From Acanthosepion esculentum (lineage: Eukaryota; Mollusca; Cephalopoda; Sepiida; Sepiidae), in NCBI GenBank assembly GCA_964036315.1, contig OZ038485.1, positions 72,164,824 to 72,228,823 of the forward strand: a stretch of 64,000 bases of DNA, read 5' to 3'. Shown here one piece after another: positions 11,930 through 24,460 of the stretch (position 1 is the first letter of the stretch; the number at the start of each line of letters is the position of its first letter). The position numbers and the translations under genes are program-made. Under the pieces are notes generated by a model, which was given only the letters and a program-made list of their open reading frames with translations, was not told the DNA's origin and did not search any database.

Positions 11930-13640
11930 TTCAACGTTAAACACGGTTGTTTGAAAAATTGATTTACTTATTGAAATCTTTAGAAAACCAATAAAATTAT
12001 TGAAAATCGATATGTTATCGATCGAAAAGTATTGATTTCAACAAGTTTCAACAGTTTTCACAAAGTTATATTGCAAATTTTAAGTTTTACAAAGTTTTGA
12101 AAAATATTGAATTTTAGGTGTAAAAGCAAGCTGTTTTGGCTTGTTTTTCAACGTTAAACACGGTTGTTTGAAAAATTGATTTACTTATTGAAATCTTTAG
12201 AAGACCAATAAAATTATTGAAAATCGATATGTTATCGATCGAAAAGTATTGATTTCAGCAAGTTTCAACAGTTTTCACAAAGTTATATTGAAAATTTTAA
12301 GTTTTACAAAGTTTTGAAAAATATTGAATTTTAGGTGTAAAAGCAAGCTGTTTTGGCTTCTTTTTCAACGTTAAACACGGTTGTTTGAAAAATTGATTTA
12401 CTTATTGAAATCTTTAGAAAACCAATAAAATTATTGAAAATCGATATGTTATCGATCGAAAAGTATTGATTTCAACAAGTTTCAACAGTTTTCACAAAGT
12501 TATATTAGAAATTTTAAGTTTTACAAAGTTTTGAAAAATATTGAAATTTAGGTGTAAAAGCAAGCTGTTTTGGCTTGTTTTTCAACGTTAAACACGGTTG
12601 TTTGAAAAATTGATTTACTTATTGAAATATTTAGAAGACCAATAAAATTATTGAAAATCGATATGTTATCGATCGAAAAGTATTGATTTCAGCAAATTTC
12701 AACAGTTTTCATAAAGTTATATTGCAAATTTTAAGTTTTACAAAGTTTTGAAAAATATTGAATTTTAGGTGTAAAAGCAAGCTGTTTTGGCTTGTTTTTC
12801 ATCGTTAAACATGGTTGTTTGAAAAATTGATTTACTTATTGAAATCTTTAGAAAACCAATAAAATTATTGAAAATCGAAATGTTATCGATCGAAAAGTAT
12901 TGATTTCAACAAGTTTCAACAGTTTTCACAAAGTTATATTGCAAATTTTAAGTTTTACAAAGTTTTGAAAAATATTGAATTTTAGGTGTAAAAGCAAGCT
13001 GTTTTGGCTTGTTTTTCAACGTTAAACACGGTTGTTTGAAAAATTGATTTACTTATGGAAATCTTTAGAAAACAAATAAAATTATTGAAAATCGATATGT
13101 TATCGATCGAAAAGTATTGATTTCAACAAGTTTCAACAGTTTTCACAAAGTTATATTGCAAATTTTAAGTTTTACAAAGTTTTGAAAAATATTGAATTTT
13201 AGGTGTAAAAGCAAGCTGTTTTGGTTTGTTTTTCAACGTTAAACTGTATGAAAAATTGACTTATTGAAATCTTTAGAAAACCAATAAAATTATTGAAAAT
13301 CGATATGTTATCGATCGAAAAATATTGATTTCAGCATGTTTCAACAGTTTTCACAAAGTTATATTGCAAATTTTAAGTTTTACAAAGTTTTGAAAAATAT
13401 TGAATTTTAGGTGTAAAAGCAAGCTGTTTTGGCTTGTTTTTCAACGTTAAACACGGTTGTTTGAAAAATTGATTTACTTATTGAAATCTTTAGAAAACCA
13501 ATAAAATTATTGAAAATCGTTATGTTATCGATCGAAAAGTATTGATTTCAACAAGTTTCAACAGTTTTCACAAAGTTATATTGCAAATTTTAAGTTTTAC
13601 AAAGTTTTGAAAAATATTGAATTTTAGGTGTAAAAGCAAG
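11930..13640 (+). repeat. About 1.7-kb segment directly duplicated at 32,481-34,190
   Basis: A run of unusual variants (CAGCAAATTTC, CATCGTTAAACATGG, AATCGAAATG, TATGGAAATC with AACAAATAAA, the 208-bp unit, GAAAAATATTGATTTCAGCATG) occurs in the same order at 33,242-33,865 with a constant offset of 20,551 bp. A few single-base differences are visible, such as CATAAAG here against CACAAAG there, and ATCGTTATG against ATCGATATG. This is a long-range direct duplication within the left array, on top of the local HORs. Confidence 0.85.
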
Positions 13641-13830
13641 CTGTTTTGGCTTGTTTTTCAACGTTAAACACGGTTGTTTGAAAAATTGATTTACTTATTG
13701 AAATCTTTAGAAAACCAATAAAATTATTGAAAATCGATATGTTATCGATCGAAAAGTATTGATTTCAACAAGTTTCAACAGTTTTCACAAAGTTATATTG
13801 CAAATTTTAAGTTTTACAAAGTTTTGAAAT

Positions 13831-15132
13831 ATATTGAATTTTAGGTGTAAAAGCAAGCTGTTTTGGCTTCTTTTTCAACGTTAAACACGGTTGTTTGAAA
13901 AATTGATTTACTTATTGAAATCTTTAGAAGACCAATAAAATTATTGAAAATCGATATGTTATCGATCGAAAAGTATTGATTTCAGCAAGTTTCAACAGTT
14001 TTCACAAAGTTATATTGCAAATTTTAAGTTTTACAAAGTTTTGAAAAATATTGAATTTTAGGTGTAAAAGCAAGCTGTTTTGGCTTCTTTTTCAACGTTA
14101 AACACGGTTGTTTGAAAAATTGATTTACTTATTGAAATCTTTAAAAAAACAATAAAATTATTGAAAATCGATATGTTATCGATCGAAAAGTATTGATTTC
14201 AACAAGTTTCAACAGTTTTCACAAAGTTATATTAGAAATTTTAAGTTTTACAAAGTTTTGAAAAATATTGAATTTTAGGTGTAAAAGCAAGCTGTTTTGG
14301 CTTGTTTTTCAACGTTAAACACGGTTGTTTGAAAAATTGATTTACTTATTGAAATCTTTAGAAAACCAATAAAATTATTGAAAATCGATATGTTATCGAT
14401 CGAAAAGTATTGATTTCAACAAGTTTCAACAGTTTTCACAAAGTTATATTGCAAATTTTAAGTTTTACAAAGTTTTGAAATATATTGAATTTTAGGTGTA
14501 AAAGCAAGCTGTTTTGGCTTGTTTTTCAACGTTAAACACGGTTGTTTGAAAAATTGATTTACTTATTGAAATCTTTAGAAGACCAATAAAATTATTGAAA
14601 ATCGATATGTTATCGATCGAAAAGTATTGATTTCAGCAAGTTTCAACAGTTTTCACAAAGTTATATTGCAAATTTTAAGTTTTACAAAGTTTTGAAAAAT
14701 ATTGAATTTTAGGTGTAAAAGCAAGCTGTTTTGGCTTCTTTTTCAACGTTAAACACGGTTGTTTGAAAAATTGATTTACTTATTGAAATCTTTAAAAAAA
14801 CAATAAAATTATTGAAAATCGATATGTTATCGATCGAAAAGTATTGATTTCAACAAGTTTCAACAGTTTTCACAAAGTTATATTAGAAATTTTAAGTTTT
14901 ACAAAGTTTTGAAAAATATTGAATTTTAGGTGTAAAAGCAAGCTGTTTTGGCTTGTTTTTCAACGTTAACACGGTTGTTTGAAAAATTGATTTACTTATT
15001 GAAATATTTAGAAGACCATTAAAATTATTGAAAATCGATATGTTATCGATCGAAAAGTATTGATTTCAGCATGTTTCAACAGTTTTCACAAAGTTATATT
15101 GCAAATTTTAAGTTTTACAAAGTTTTGAAAAA
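13831..15132 (+). repeat. 651-bp (3 x 217) HOR, two copies
   Basis: The markers GAAATATATTG and CTTTAAAAAAACAATAAAA recur 651 bp apart (13,831/14,482 and 14,139/14,790). Related copies of the AAAAAAAC monomer follow at about 15,874 and 17,176, at 1,084 and 1,302 bp spacing. The odd 1,084 comes from a single A lost in GTTAACACGG near 14,967. The block mixes trimer and longer arrangements, as expected for unequal exchange. Confidence 0.8.
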
Positions 15133-18100
15133 TATTGAATTTTAGGTGTAAAAGCAAGCTGTTTTGGCTTGTTTTTCAACGTTAAACACGGTTGTTTGAA
15201 AAATTGATTTACTTATTGAAATCTTTAGAAAACCAATAAAATTATTGAAAATCGATATGTTATCGATCGAAAAGTATTGATTTCAACAAGTTTCAACAGT
15301 TTTCACAAAGTTATATTGCAAATTTTAAGTTTTACAAAGTTTTGAAAAATATTGAATTTTAGGTGTAAAAGCAAGCTGTTTTGGCTTGTTTTTCAACGTT
15401 AAACACGGTTGTTTGAAAAATTGATTTACTTATTGAAATCTTTAGAAAACCAATAAAATTATTGAAAATCGATATGTTATCGATCGAAAAGTATTGATTT
15501 CAACAAGTTTCAACAGTTTTCACAAAGTTATATTGCAAATTTTAAGTTTTACAAAGTTTTGAAATATATTGAATTTTAGGTGTAAAAGCAAGCTGTTTTG
15601 GCTTCTTTTTCAACGTTAAACACGGTTGTTTGAAAAATTGATTTACTTATTGAAATCTTTAGAAGACCAATAAAATTATTGAAAATCGATATGTTATCGA
15701 TCGAAAAGTATTGATTTCAGCAAGTTTCAACAGTTTTCACAAAGTTATATTGCAAATTTTAAGTTTTACAAAGTTTTGAAAAATATTGAATTTTAGGTGT
15801 AAAAGCAAGCTGTTTTGGCTTGTTTTTCAACGTTAAACACGGTTGTTTGAAAAATTGATTTACTTATTGAAATCTTTAAAAAAACAATAAAATTATTGAA
15901 AATCGATATGTTATCGATCGAAAAGTATTGATTTCAGCAAGTTTCAACAGTTTTCACAAATTTATATTGCAAATTTTAAGTTTTACAAAGTTTTGAAATA
16001 TATTGAATTTTAGGTGTAAAAGCAAGCTGTTTTGGCTTGTTTTTCAACGTTAAACACGGTTGTTTGAAAAATTGATTTACTTATTGAAATCTTTAGAAAA
16101 CCAATAAAATTATTGAAAATCGATATGTTATCGATCGAAAAGTATTGATTTCAACAAGTTTCAACAGTTTTCACAAAGTTATATTAGAAATTTTAAGTTT
16201 TACAAAGTTTTGAAAAATATTGAATTTTAGGTGTAAAAGCAAGCTGTTTTGGCTTGTTTTTCAACGTTAAACACGGTTGTTTGAAAAATTGATTTACTTA
16301 TTGAAATATTTAGAAGACCATTAAAATTATTGAAAATCGATATGTTATCGATCGAAAAGTATTGATTTCAGCATGTTTCAACAGTTTTCACAAAGTTATA
16401 TTGCAAATTTTAAGTTTTACAAAGTTTTGAAAAATATTGAATTTTAGGTGTAAAAGCAAGCTGTTTTGGCTTCTTTTTCAACGTTAAACACGGTTGTTTG
16501 AAAAATTGATTTACTTATTGAAATCTTTAGAAAACCAATAAAATTATTGAAAATCGATATGTTATCGATCGAAAAGTATTGATTTCAGCATGTTTCAACA
16601 GTTTTCACAAAGTTATATTGCAAGATTTAAGTTTTACAAAGTTTTGAAAAATATTGAATTTTAGGTGTAAAAGCAAGCTGTTTTGGCTTGTTTTTCAACG
16701 TTAAACACGGTTGTTTGAAAAATTGATTTACTTATTGAAATCTTTAGAAAACCAATAAAATTATTGAAAATCGATATGTTATCGATCGAAAAGTATTGAT
16801 TTCAACAAGTTTCAACAGTTTTCACAAAGTTATATTGCAAATTTTAAGTTTTACAAAGTTTTGAAATATATTGAATTTTAGGTGTAAAAGCAAGCTGTTT
16901 TGGCTTCTTTTTCAACGTTAAACACGGTTGTTTGAAAAATTGATTTACTTATTGAAATCTTTAGAAGACCAATAAAATTATTGAAAATCGATATGTTATC
17001 GATCGAAAAGTATTGATTTCAGCAAGTTTCAACAGTTTTCACAAAGTTATATTGCAAATTTTAAGTTTTACAAAGTTTTGAAAAATATTGAATTTTAGGT
17101 GTAAAAGCAAGCTGTTTTGGCTTGTTTTTCAACGTTAAACACGGTTGTTTGAAAAATTGATTTACTTATTGAAATCTTTAAAAAAACAATAAAATTATTG
17201 AAAATCGATATGTTATCGATCGAAAAGTATTGATTTCAACAAGTTTCAACAGTTTTCACAAAGTTATATTAGAAATTTTAAGTTTTACAAAGTTTTGAAA
17301 AATATTGAATTTTAGGTGTAAAAGCAAGCTGTTTTGGCTTGTTTTTCAACGTTAAACACGGTTGTTTGAAAAATTGATTTACTTATTGAAATATTTAGAA
17401 GACCATTAAAATTATTGAAAATCGATATGTTATCGATCGAAAAGTATTGATTTCAGCAAGTTTCAACAGTTTTCACAAAGTTATATTGCAAATTTTAAGT
17501 TTTACAAAGTTTTGAAATATATTGAATTTTAGGTGTAAAAGCAAGCTGTTTTGGCTTGTTTTTCAACGTTAAACACGGTTGTTTGAAAAATTGATTTACT
17601 TATTGAAATCTTTAGAAAACCAATAAAATTATTGAAAATCGATATGTTATCGATCGAAAAGTATTGATTTCAGCAAGTTTCAACAGTTTTCACAAAGTTA
17701 TATTGCAAATTTTAAGTTTTACAAAGTTTTGAAAAATATTGAATTTTAGGTGTAAAAGCAAGCTGTTTTGGCTTCTTTTTCAACGTTAAACACGGTTGTT
17801 TGAAAAATTGATTTACTTATGGAAATCTTTAGAAAACAAATAAAATTATTGAAAATCGATATGTTATCGATCGAAAACTATTGATTTCAACAAGTTTCAA
17901 CAGTTTTCACAAAGTTATATTGCAAATTTTAAGTTTTACAAAGTTTTGAAAAATATTGAATTTTAGGTGTAAAAGCAAGCTGTTTTGGTTTGTTTTTCAA
18001 CGTTAAACTGTATGAAAAATTGACTTACTTATTGAAATCTTTAGAAAACCAATAAAATTATTGAAAATCGATATGTTATCAATCGAAAAGTATTGATTTC

Positions 18101-18638
18101 AACAAGTTTCAACAGTTTTCACAAAGTTATATTAGAAATTTTAAGTTTTACAAAGTTTTGAAAAATATTGAATTTTAGGTGTAAAAGCAAGCTGTTTTGG
18201 CTTGTTTTTCAACGTTAAACACGGTTGTTTGAAAAATTGATTTACTTATTGAAATATTTAGAAGACCATTAAAATTATTGAAAATCGATATGTTATCGAT
18301 CGAAAAGTATTGATTTCAGCAAGTTTCAACAGTTTTCACAAAGTTATATTGCAAATTTTAAGTTTTACAAAGTTTTGAAATATATTGAATTTTAGGTGTA
18401 AAAGCAAGCTGTTTTGGCTTGTTTTTCAACGTTAAACACGGTTGTTTGAAAAATTGATTTACTTATTGAAATCTTTAGAAAACCAATAAAATTATTGAAA
18501 ATCGATATGTTATCGATCGAAATGTATTGATTTCAGCAAGTTTCAACAGTTTTCACAAAGTTATATTGCAAATTTTAAGTTTTACAAAGTTTTGAAAAAT
18601 ATTGAATTTTAGGTGTAAAAGCAAGCTGTTTTGGCTTC
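15133..18638 (+). repeat. Satellite monomers, mixed HOR order
   Basis: Continuous 217-bp units with GGCTTC/GGCTTG alternation, AGAAGACCATTAAAATT variants (near 15,016, 16,318, 17,401 and 18,268) and a 212-bp unit near 18,008. The variant TTATCAATCGAAAAG at about 18,080 is rare and has its inverted counterpart at about 55,750. Nothing other than satellite is present. Confidence 0.85.
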
Positions 18639-19930
18639 TTTTTCAACGTTAAACACGGTTGTTTGAAAAATTGATTTACTTATGGAAACCTTTAGAAAAC
18701 AAATAAAATTATTGAAAATCGATATGTTATCGATCGAAAACTATTGATTTCAACAAGTTTCAACAGTTTTCACAAAGTTATATTGCAAATTTTAAGTTTT
18801 ACAAAGTTTTGAAAAATATTGAATTTTAGGTGTAAAAGCAAGCTGTTTTGGTTTGTTTTTCAACGTTAAACTGTATGAAAAATTGACTTACTTATTGAAA
18901 TCTTTAGAAAACCAATAAAATTATTGAAAATCGATATGTTATCGATCGAAAAGTATTGATTTCAACAAGTTTCAACAGTTTTCACAAAGTTATATTGCAA
19001 ATTTTAAGTTTTACAAAGTTTTGAAAAATATTGAATTTTAGGTGTAAAAGCAAGCTGTTTTGGCTTCTTTTTCAACGTTAAACACGGTTGTTTGAAAAAT
19101 TGATTTACTTATTGAAATCATTAGAAAACCAATAAAATTATTGAAAATCGATATGTTATCGATCGAAAAGTATTGATTTCAACAAGTTTCAACAGTTTTC
19201 ACAAAGTTATATTAGAAATTTTAAGTTTTACAAAGTTTTGAAATATATTGAATTTTAGGTGTAAAAGCAAGCTGTTTTGGCTTGTTTTTCAACGTTAAAC
19301 ACGGTTGTTTGAAAAATTGATTTACTTATGGAAACCTTTAGAAAACAAATAAAATTATTGAAAATCGATATGTTATCGATCGAAAACTATTGATTTCAAC
19401 AAGTTTCAACAGTTTTCACAAAGTTATATTGCAAATTTTAAGTTTTACAAAGTTTTGAAAAATATTGAATTTTAGGTGTAAAAGCAAGCTGTTTTGGTTT
19501 GTTTTTCAACGTTAAACTGTATGAAAAATTGACTTACTTATTGAAATCTTTAGAAAACCAATAAAATTATTGAAAATCGATATGTTATCGATCGAAAAGT
19601 ATTGATTTCAACAAGTTTCAACAGTTTTCACAAAGTTATATTGCAAATTTTAAGTTTTACAAAGTTTTGAAAAATATTGAATTTTAGGTGTAAAAGCAAG
19701 CTGTTTTGGCTTCTTTTTCAACGTTAAACACGGTTGTTTGAAAAATTGATTTACTTATTGAAATCATTAGAAAACCAATAAAATTATTGAAAATCGATAT
19801 GTTATCGATCGAAAAGTATTGATTTCAACAAGTTTCAACAGTTTTCACAAAGTTATATTAGAAATTTTAAGTTTTACAAAGTTTTGAAATATATTGAATT
19901 TTAGGTGTAAAAGCAAGCTGTTTTGGCTTG
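18639..19930 (+). repeat. 646-bp (217+217+212) HOR, two tandem copies
   Basis: Units 18,639-19,284 and 19,285-19,930 share TATGGAAACCTTTAG (18,681/19,327), GAAAACTATTG, a 212-bp unit, AAATCATTAG and ATTAGAAATTTT, each exactly 646 bp apart. This trimer has the same length as the one at 1-1,292 but a different monomer composition, so 646-bp trimers formed at least twice. In the inverted arm the equivalent region (about 52,330) appears once per 3,033-bp block, suggesting this duplication is specific to the left arm. Confidence 0.85.
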
Positions 19931-22900
19931 TTTTTCAACGTTAAACACGGTTGTTTGAAAAATTGATTTACTTATTGAAATATTTAGAAGACCAATAAAA
20001 TTACTGAAAATCGATATGTTATCGATCGAAAAGTATTGATTTCAGCAAGTTTCAACAGTTTTCACAAAGTTATATTGCAAATTTTAAGTTTTACAAAGTT
20101 TTGAAAAATATTGAATTTTAGGTGTAAAAGCAAGCTGTTTTGGCTTCTTTTTCAACGTTAAACACGGTTGTTTAAAAAATTGATTTACTTATTGAAATCT
20201 TTAGAAAACCAATAAAATTATTGAAAATCGATATGTTATCGATCGAAAAGTATTGATTTCAACAAGTTTCAACAGTTTTCACAAAGTTATATTGCAAATT
20301 TTAAGTTTTACAAAGTTTTGAAAAATATTGAATTTTAGGTGTAAAAGCAAGCTGTTTTGGCTTGTTTTTCAACGTTAAACACGGTTGTTTGAAAAATTGA
20401 TTTACTTATTGAAATCTTTAGAAAACCAATAAAATTATTGAAAATCGATATGTTATCGATCGAAAAGTATTGATTTCAGCATGTTTCAACAGTTTTCACA
20501 AAGTTATATTGCAAATTTTAAGTTTTACAAAGTTTTGAAAAATATTGAATTTTAGGTGTAAAAGCAAGCTGTTTTGGCTTGTTTTTCAACGTTAAACACG
20601 GTTGTTTGAAAAATTGATTTACTTATTGAAATCTTTAGAAAACCAATAAAATTATTGAAAATCGATATGTTATCGATCGAAAACTATTGATTTCAACAAG
20701 TTTCAACAGTTTTCACAAAGTTATATTGCAAATTTTAAGTTTTACAAAGTTTTGTAAAATATTGAATTTTAGGTGTAAAAGCAAGCTGTTTTGGCTTGTT
20801 TTTCAACGTTAAACACGGTTGTTTGAAAAATTGATTTACTTATTGAAATCTTTAGAAAACCAATAAAATTATTGAAAATCGATATGTTATCGATCGAAAA
20901 GTATTGATTTCAACAAGTTTCAACAGTTTTCACAAAGTTATATTGCAAATTTTAAGTTTTACAAAGTTTTGAAAAATATTGAATTTTAGGTGTAAAAGCA
21001 AGCTGATTTGTCTTCATTTTCAACGTTAAACACGGTTGTTTGAAAAATTGATTTACTTATTGAAATCTTTAGAAAACCAATAAAATTATTGAAAATCGAT
21101 ATGTTATCGATCGAAAAGTATTGATTTCAACAAGTTTCAACAGTTTTCACAAAGTTATATTGCAAATTTTAAGTTTTACAAAGTTTTGAAAAATATTGAA
21201 TTTTAGGTGTAAAAGCAAGCTGTTTTGGCTTGTTTTTCAACGTTAAACACGGTTGTTTGAAAAATTGATTTACTTATTGAAATCTTTAGAAAACCAATAA
21301 AATTATTGAAAATCGATATGTTATCGATCGAAAAGTATTGATTTCAGCATGTTTCAACAGTTTTCACAAAGTTATATTGCAAATTTTAAGTTTTACAAAG
21401 TTTTGAAAAATATTGAATTTTAGGTGTAAAAGCAAGCTGTTTTGGCTTGTTTTTCAACGTTAAACACGGTTGTTTGAAAAATTGATTTACTTATTGAAAT
21501 CTTTAGAAAACCAATAAAATTATTGAAAATCGATATGTTATCGATCGAAAAGTATTGATTTCAGCATGTTTCAACAGTTTTCACAAAGTTATATTGCAAA
21601 TTTTAAGTTTTACAAAGTTTTGAAAAATATTGAATTTTAGGTGTAAAAGCAAGCTGTTTTGGCTTCTTTCTCAACGTTAAACACGGTTGTTTGAAAAATT
21701 GATTTACTTATTGAAATCTTTAGAAAACCAATAAAATTATTGAAAATCGATATGTTATCGATCGAAAACTATTGATTTCAACAAGTTTCAACAGTTTTCA
21801 CAAAGTTATATTGCAAATTTTAAGTTTTAAGAAGTTTTGTAAAATATTGAATTTTAGGTGTAAAAGCAAGCTGTTTTGGCTTGTTTTTCAACGTTAAACA
21901 CGGTTGTTTGAAAAATTGATTTACTTATTGAAATCTTTAGAAAACCAATAAAATTATTGAAAATCGATATGTTATCGATCGAAAAGTATTGATTTCAACA
22001 AGTTTCAACAGTTTTCACAAAGTTATATTGCAAATTTTAAGTTTTACAAAATTTTGAAAAATATTGAATTTTAGGTGTAAAAGCAAGCTGTTTTGGCTTG
22101 TTTTTCAACGTTAAACACGGTTGTTTGAAAAATTGATTTACTTATTGAAATATTTAGAAAACCAATAAAATTATTGAAAATCGATATGTTATCGATCGAA
22201 AAGTATTGAATTCAACAAGTTTCAACAGTTTTCACAAAGTTATATTGCAAATTTTAAGTTTTACAAAGTTTTGAAAAATATTGAATTTTAGGTGTAAAAG
22301 CAAGCTGTTTTGGCTTGTTTTTCAACGTTAAACACGGTTGTTTGAAAAATTGATTTACTTATTGAAATATTTAGAAAACCAATAAAATTATTGAAAATCG
22401 TTATGTTATCGATCGAAAAGTATTGATTTCAACAAGTTTCAACAGTTTTCACAAAGTTATATTGCAAATTTTAAGTTTTACAAAGTTTTGAAAAATATTG
22501 AATTTTAGGTGTTAAAGCAAGCTGTTTTGGTTTGTTTTTCAACGTTAAACTGTATGAAAAATTGACTTACTTTTTGAAATCTTTAGAAAACCAATAAAAT
22601 TATTGAAAATCGATATGTTATCGATCGAAAAGTATTGATTTCAGCATGTTTCAACAGTTTTCACAAAGTTATATTGCAAATTTTAAGTTTTACAAAGTTT
22701 TGAAAAATATTGAATTTTAGGTGTAAAAGCAAACTGTTTTGGATTGTTTTTCAACGTTAAACACGGTTGTTTGAAAAATTGATTTACTTATTGAAATATT
22801 TAGAAAACCAATAAAATTATTGAAAGTCGATATGTTATCGAACGAAAAGTATTGATTTCAACAAGTTTCAACAGTTTTCACACAGTTATATTGCAAATTT

Positions 22901-24460
22901 TAAGTTTTACAAAGTTTTGAAAAATATTGAATTTTAGGTGTAAAAGCAAGCTGTTTTGGCTTGTTTTTCAACGTTAAACACGGTTGTTTGAAAAATTGAT
23001 TTACTTATTGAAATCTTTAGAAAACCAATAAAATTATTGAAAATCGATATGTTATCGATCGAAAAGTATTGATTTCAACAAGTTTCAACAGTTTTCACAA
23101 AGTTATATTGCAAATTTTAAGTTTTACGAAGTTTTGAAAAATATTGAATTTTAGGTGTAAAAGCAAGCTGTTTTGGCTTGTTTTTCAACGTTAAACACGG
23201 TTGTTTGAAAAATTGATTTACTTATTGAAATCTTTAGAAAACCAATAAAATTATTGAAAATCGATATGTTATCGATCGAAAACTATTGATTTCAACAAGT
23301 TTCAACAGTTTTCACAAAGTTATATTGCAAATTTTAAGTTTTACAAAGTTTTGTAAAATATTGAATTTTAGGGGTAAAAGCAAGCTGTTATGGCTTGTTT
23401 TTCAACGTTAAACACGATTGTTTGAAAAATTGATTTACTTATTGAAATCTTTAGAAAACCAATAAAATTATTGAAAATCGATATGTTATCGATCGAAAAG
23501 TATTGATTTCAACAAGTTTCAACAGTTTTCACAAAGTTATATTGCAAATTTTAAGTTTTACAAAGTTTTGAAAAATATTGAATTTTAGGTGTAAAAGCAA
23601 GCTGTTTTGGCTTGTTTTTCAACGTTAAACACGGTTATTTGAAAAATTGATTTACTTATTGAAATATTTAGAAAACCAATAAAATTATTGAATATCGATA
23701 TGTTATCGATCGAAAAGTATTGATTTCAACAAGTTTCAACAGTTTTCACAAAGTTATATTGCAAATTTTAAGTTTTACAAAGTTTTGAAAAATATTGAAT
23801 TTTAGGTGTAAAATCAAGCTGTTTTGGTTTGTTTTTCAACGTTAAACTGTATGAAAAATTGACTTACTTATTGAAATCTTTAGAAAACCAATAAAATTAT
23901 TGAAAATCGATATGTTATCGATCGAAAAGTATTGATTTCAGCATGTTTCAACAGTTTTCACAAAGTTATATTGCAAATTTTAAGTTTTACAAAGTTTTGA
24001 AAAATATTGAATTTTAGGTGTAAAAGCAAGCTGTTTTGGCTTGTTTTTCAACGTTAAACACGGTTGTTTGAAAAATTGATTTACTTATTGAAATCTTTAG
24101 AAAACCAATAAAATTATTGAAAATCGATATGTTATCGAACGAAAAGTATTGATTTCAACAAGTTTCAACAGTTTTCACACAGTTATATTGCAAATTTTAA
24201 GTTTTACAAAGTTTTGAAAAATATTGAATTTTAGGTGTAAAAGCAAGCTCTTTTGGCTTGTTTTTCAACGTTAAACACGGTTGTTTGAAAAATTGATTTA
24301 CTTATTGAAATCATTAGAAAACCAATAAAATTATTGAAAATCGATATGTTATCGATCGAAAAGTATTGATTTCAACAAGTTTCAACAGTTTTCACAAAGT
24401 TATATTGCAAATTTTAAGTTTTACAAAGTTTTGAAAAATATTGAATTTTAGGTGTAAAAG
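19285..24460 (+). repeat. Left half of a 5.18-kb inverted duplication (partner 47,206-52,381)
   Basis: Every diagnostic variant I checked maps to its reverse complement at a position where the two coordinates sum to 71,666. Examples are TTACTGAAAATC (20,004), TTTAAAAAATTG (20,174), CTTTCTCAACG (21,667), the GAATTC-creating change (22,208), CGTTATG (22,399), GTGTTAAAGC, GAAAGTCGAT (22,825), TTTACGAAG (about 23,128), GTTATGGC, GAATATCGAT (23,691), AAATCAAGC (23,813), TCGAACG and AAATCATTAG. No net indel is needed over 5,176 bp. Left-specific changes include GCTGATTTGTCTTCATTTTC at about 21,003-21,022 and TTTTAAGAAG at about 21,830. Confidence 0.92.
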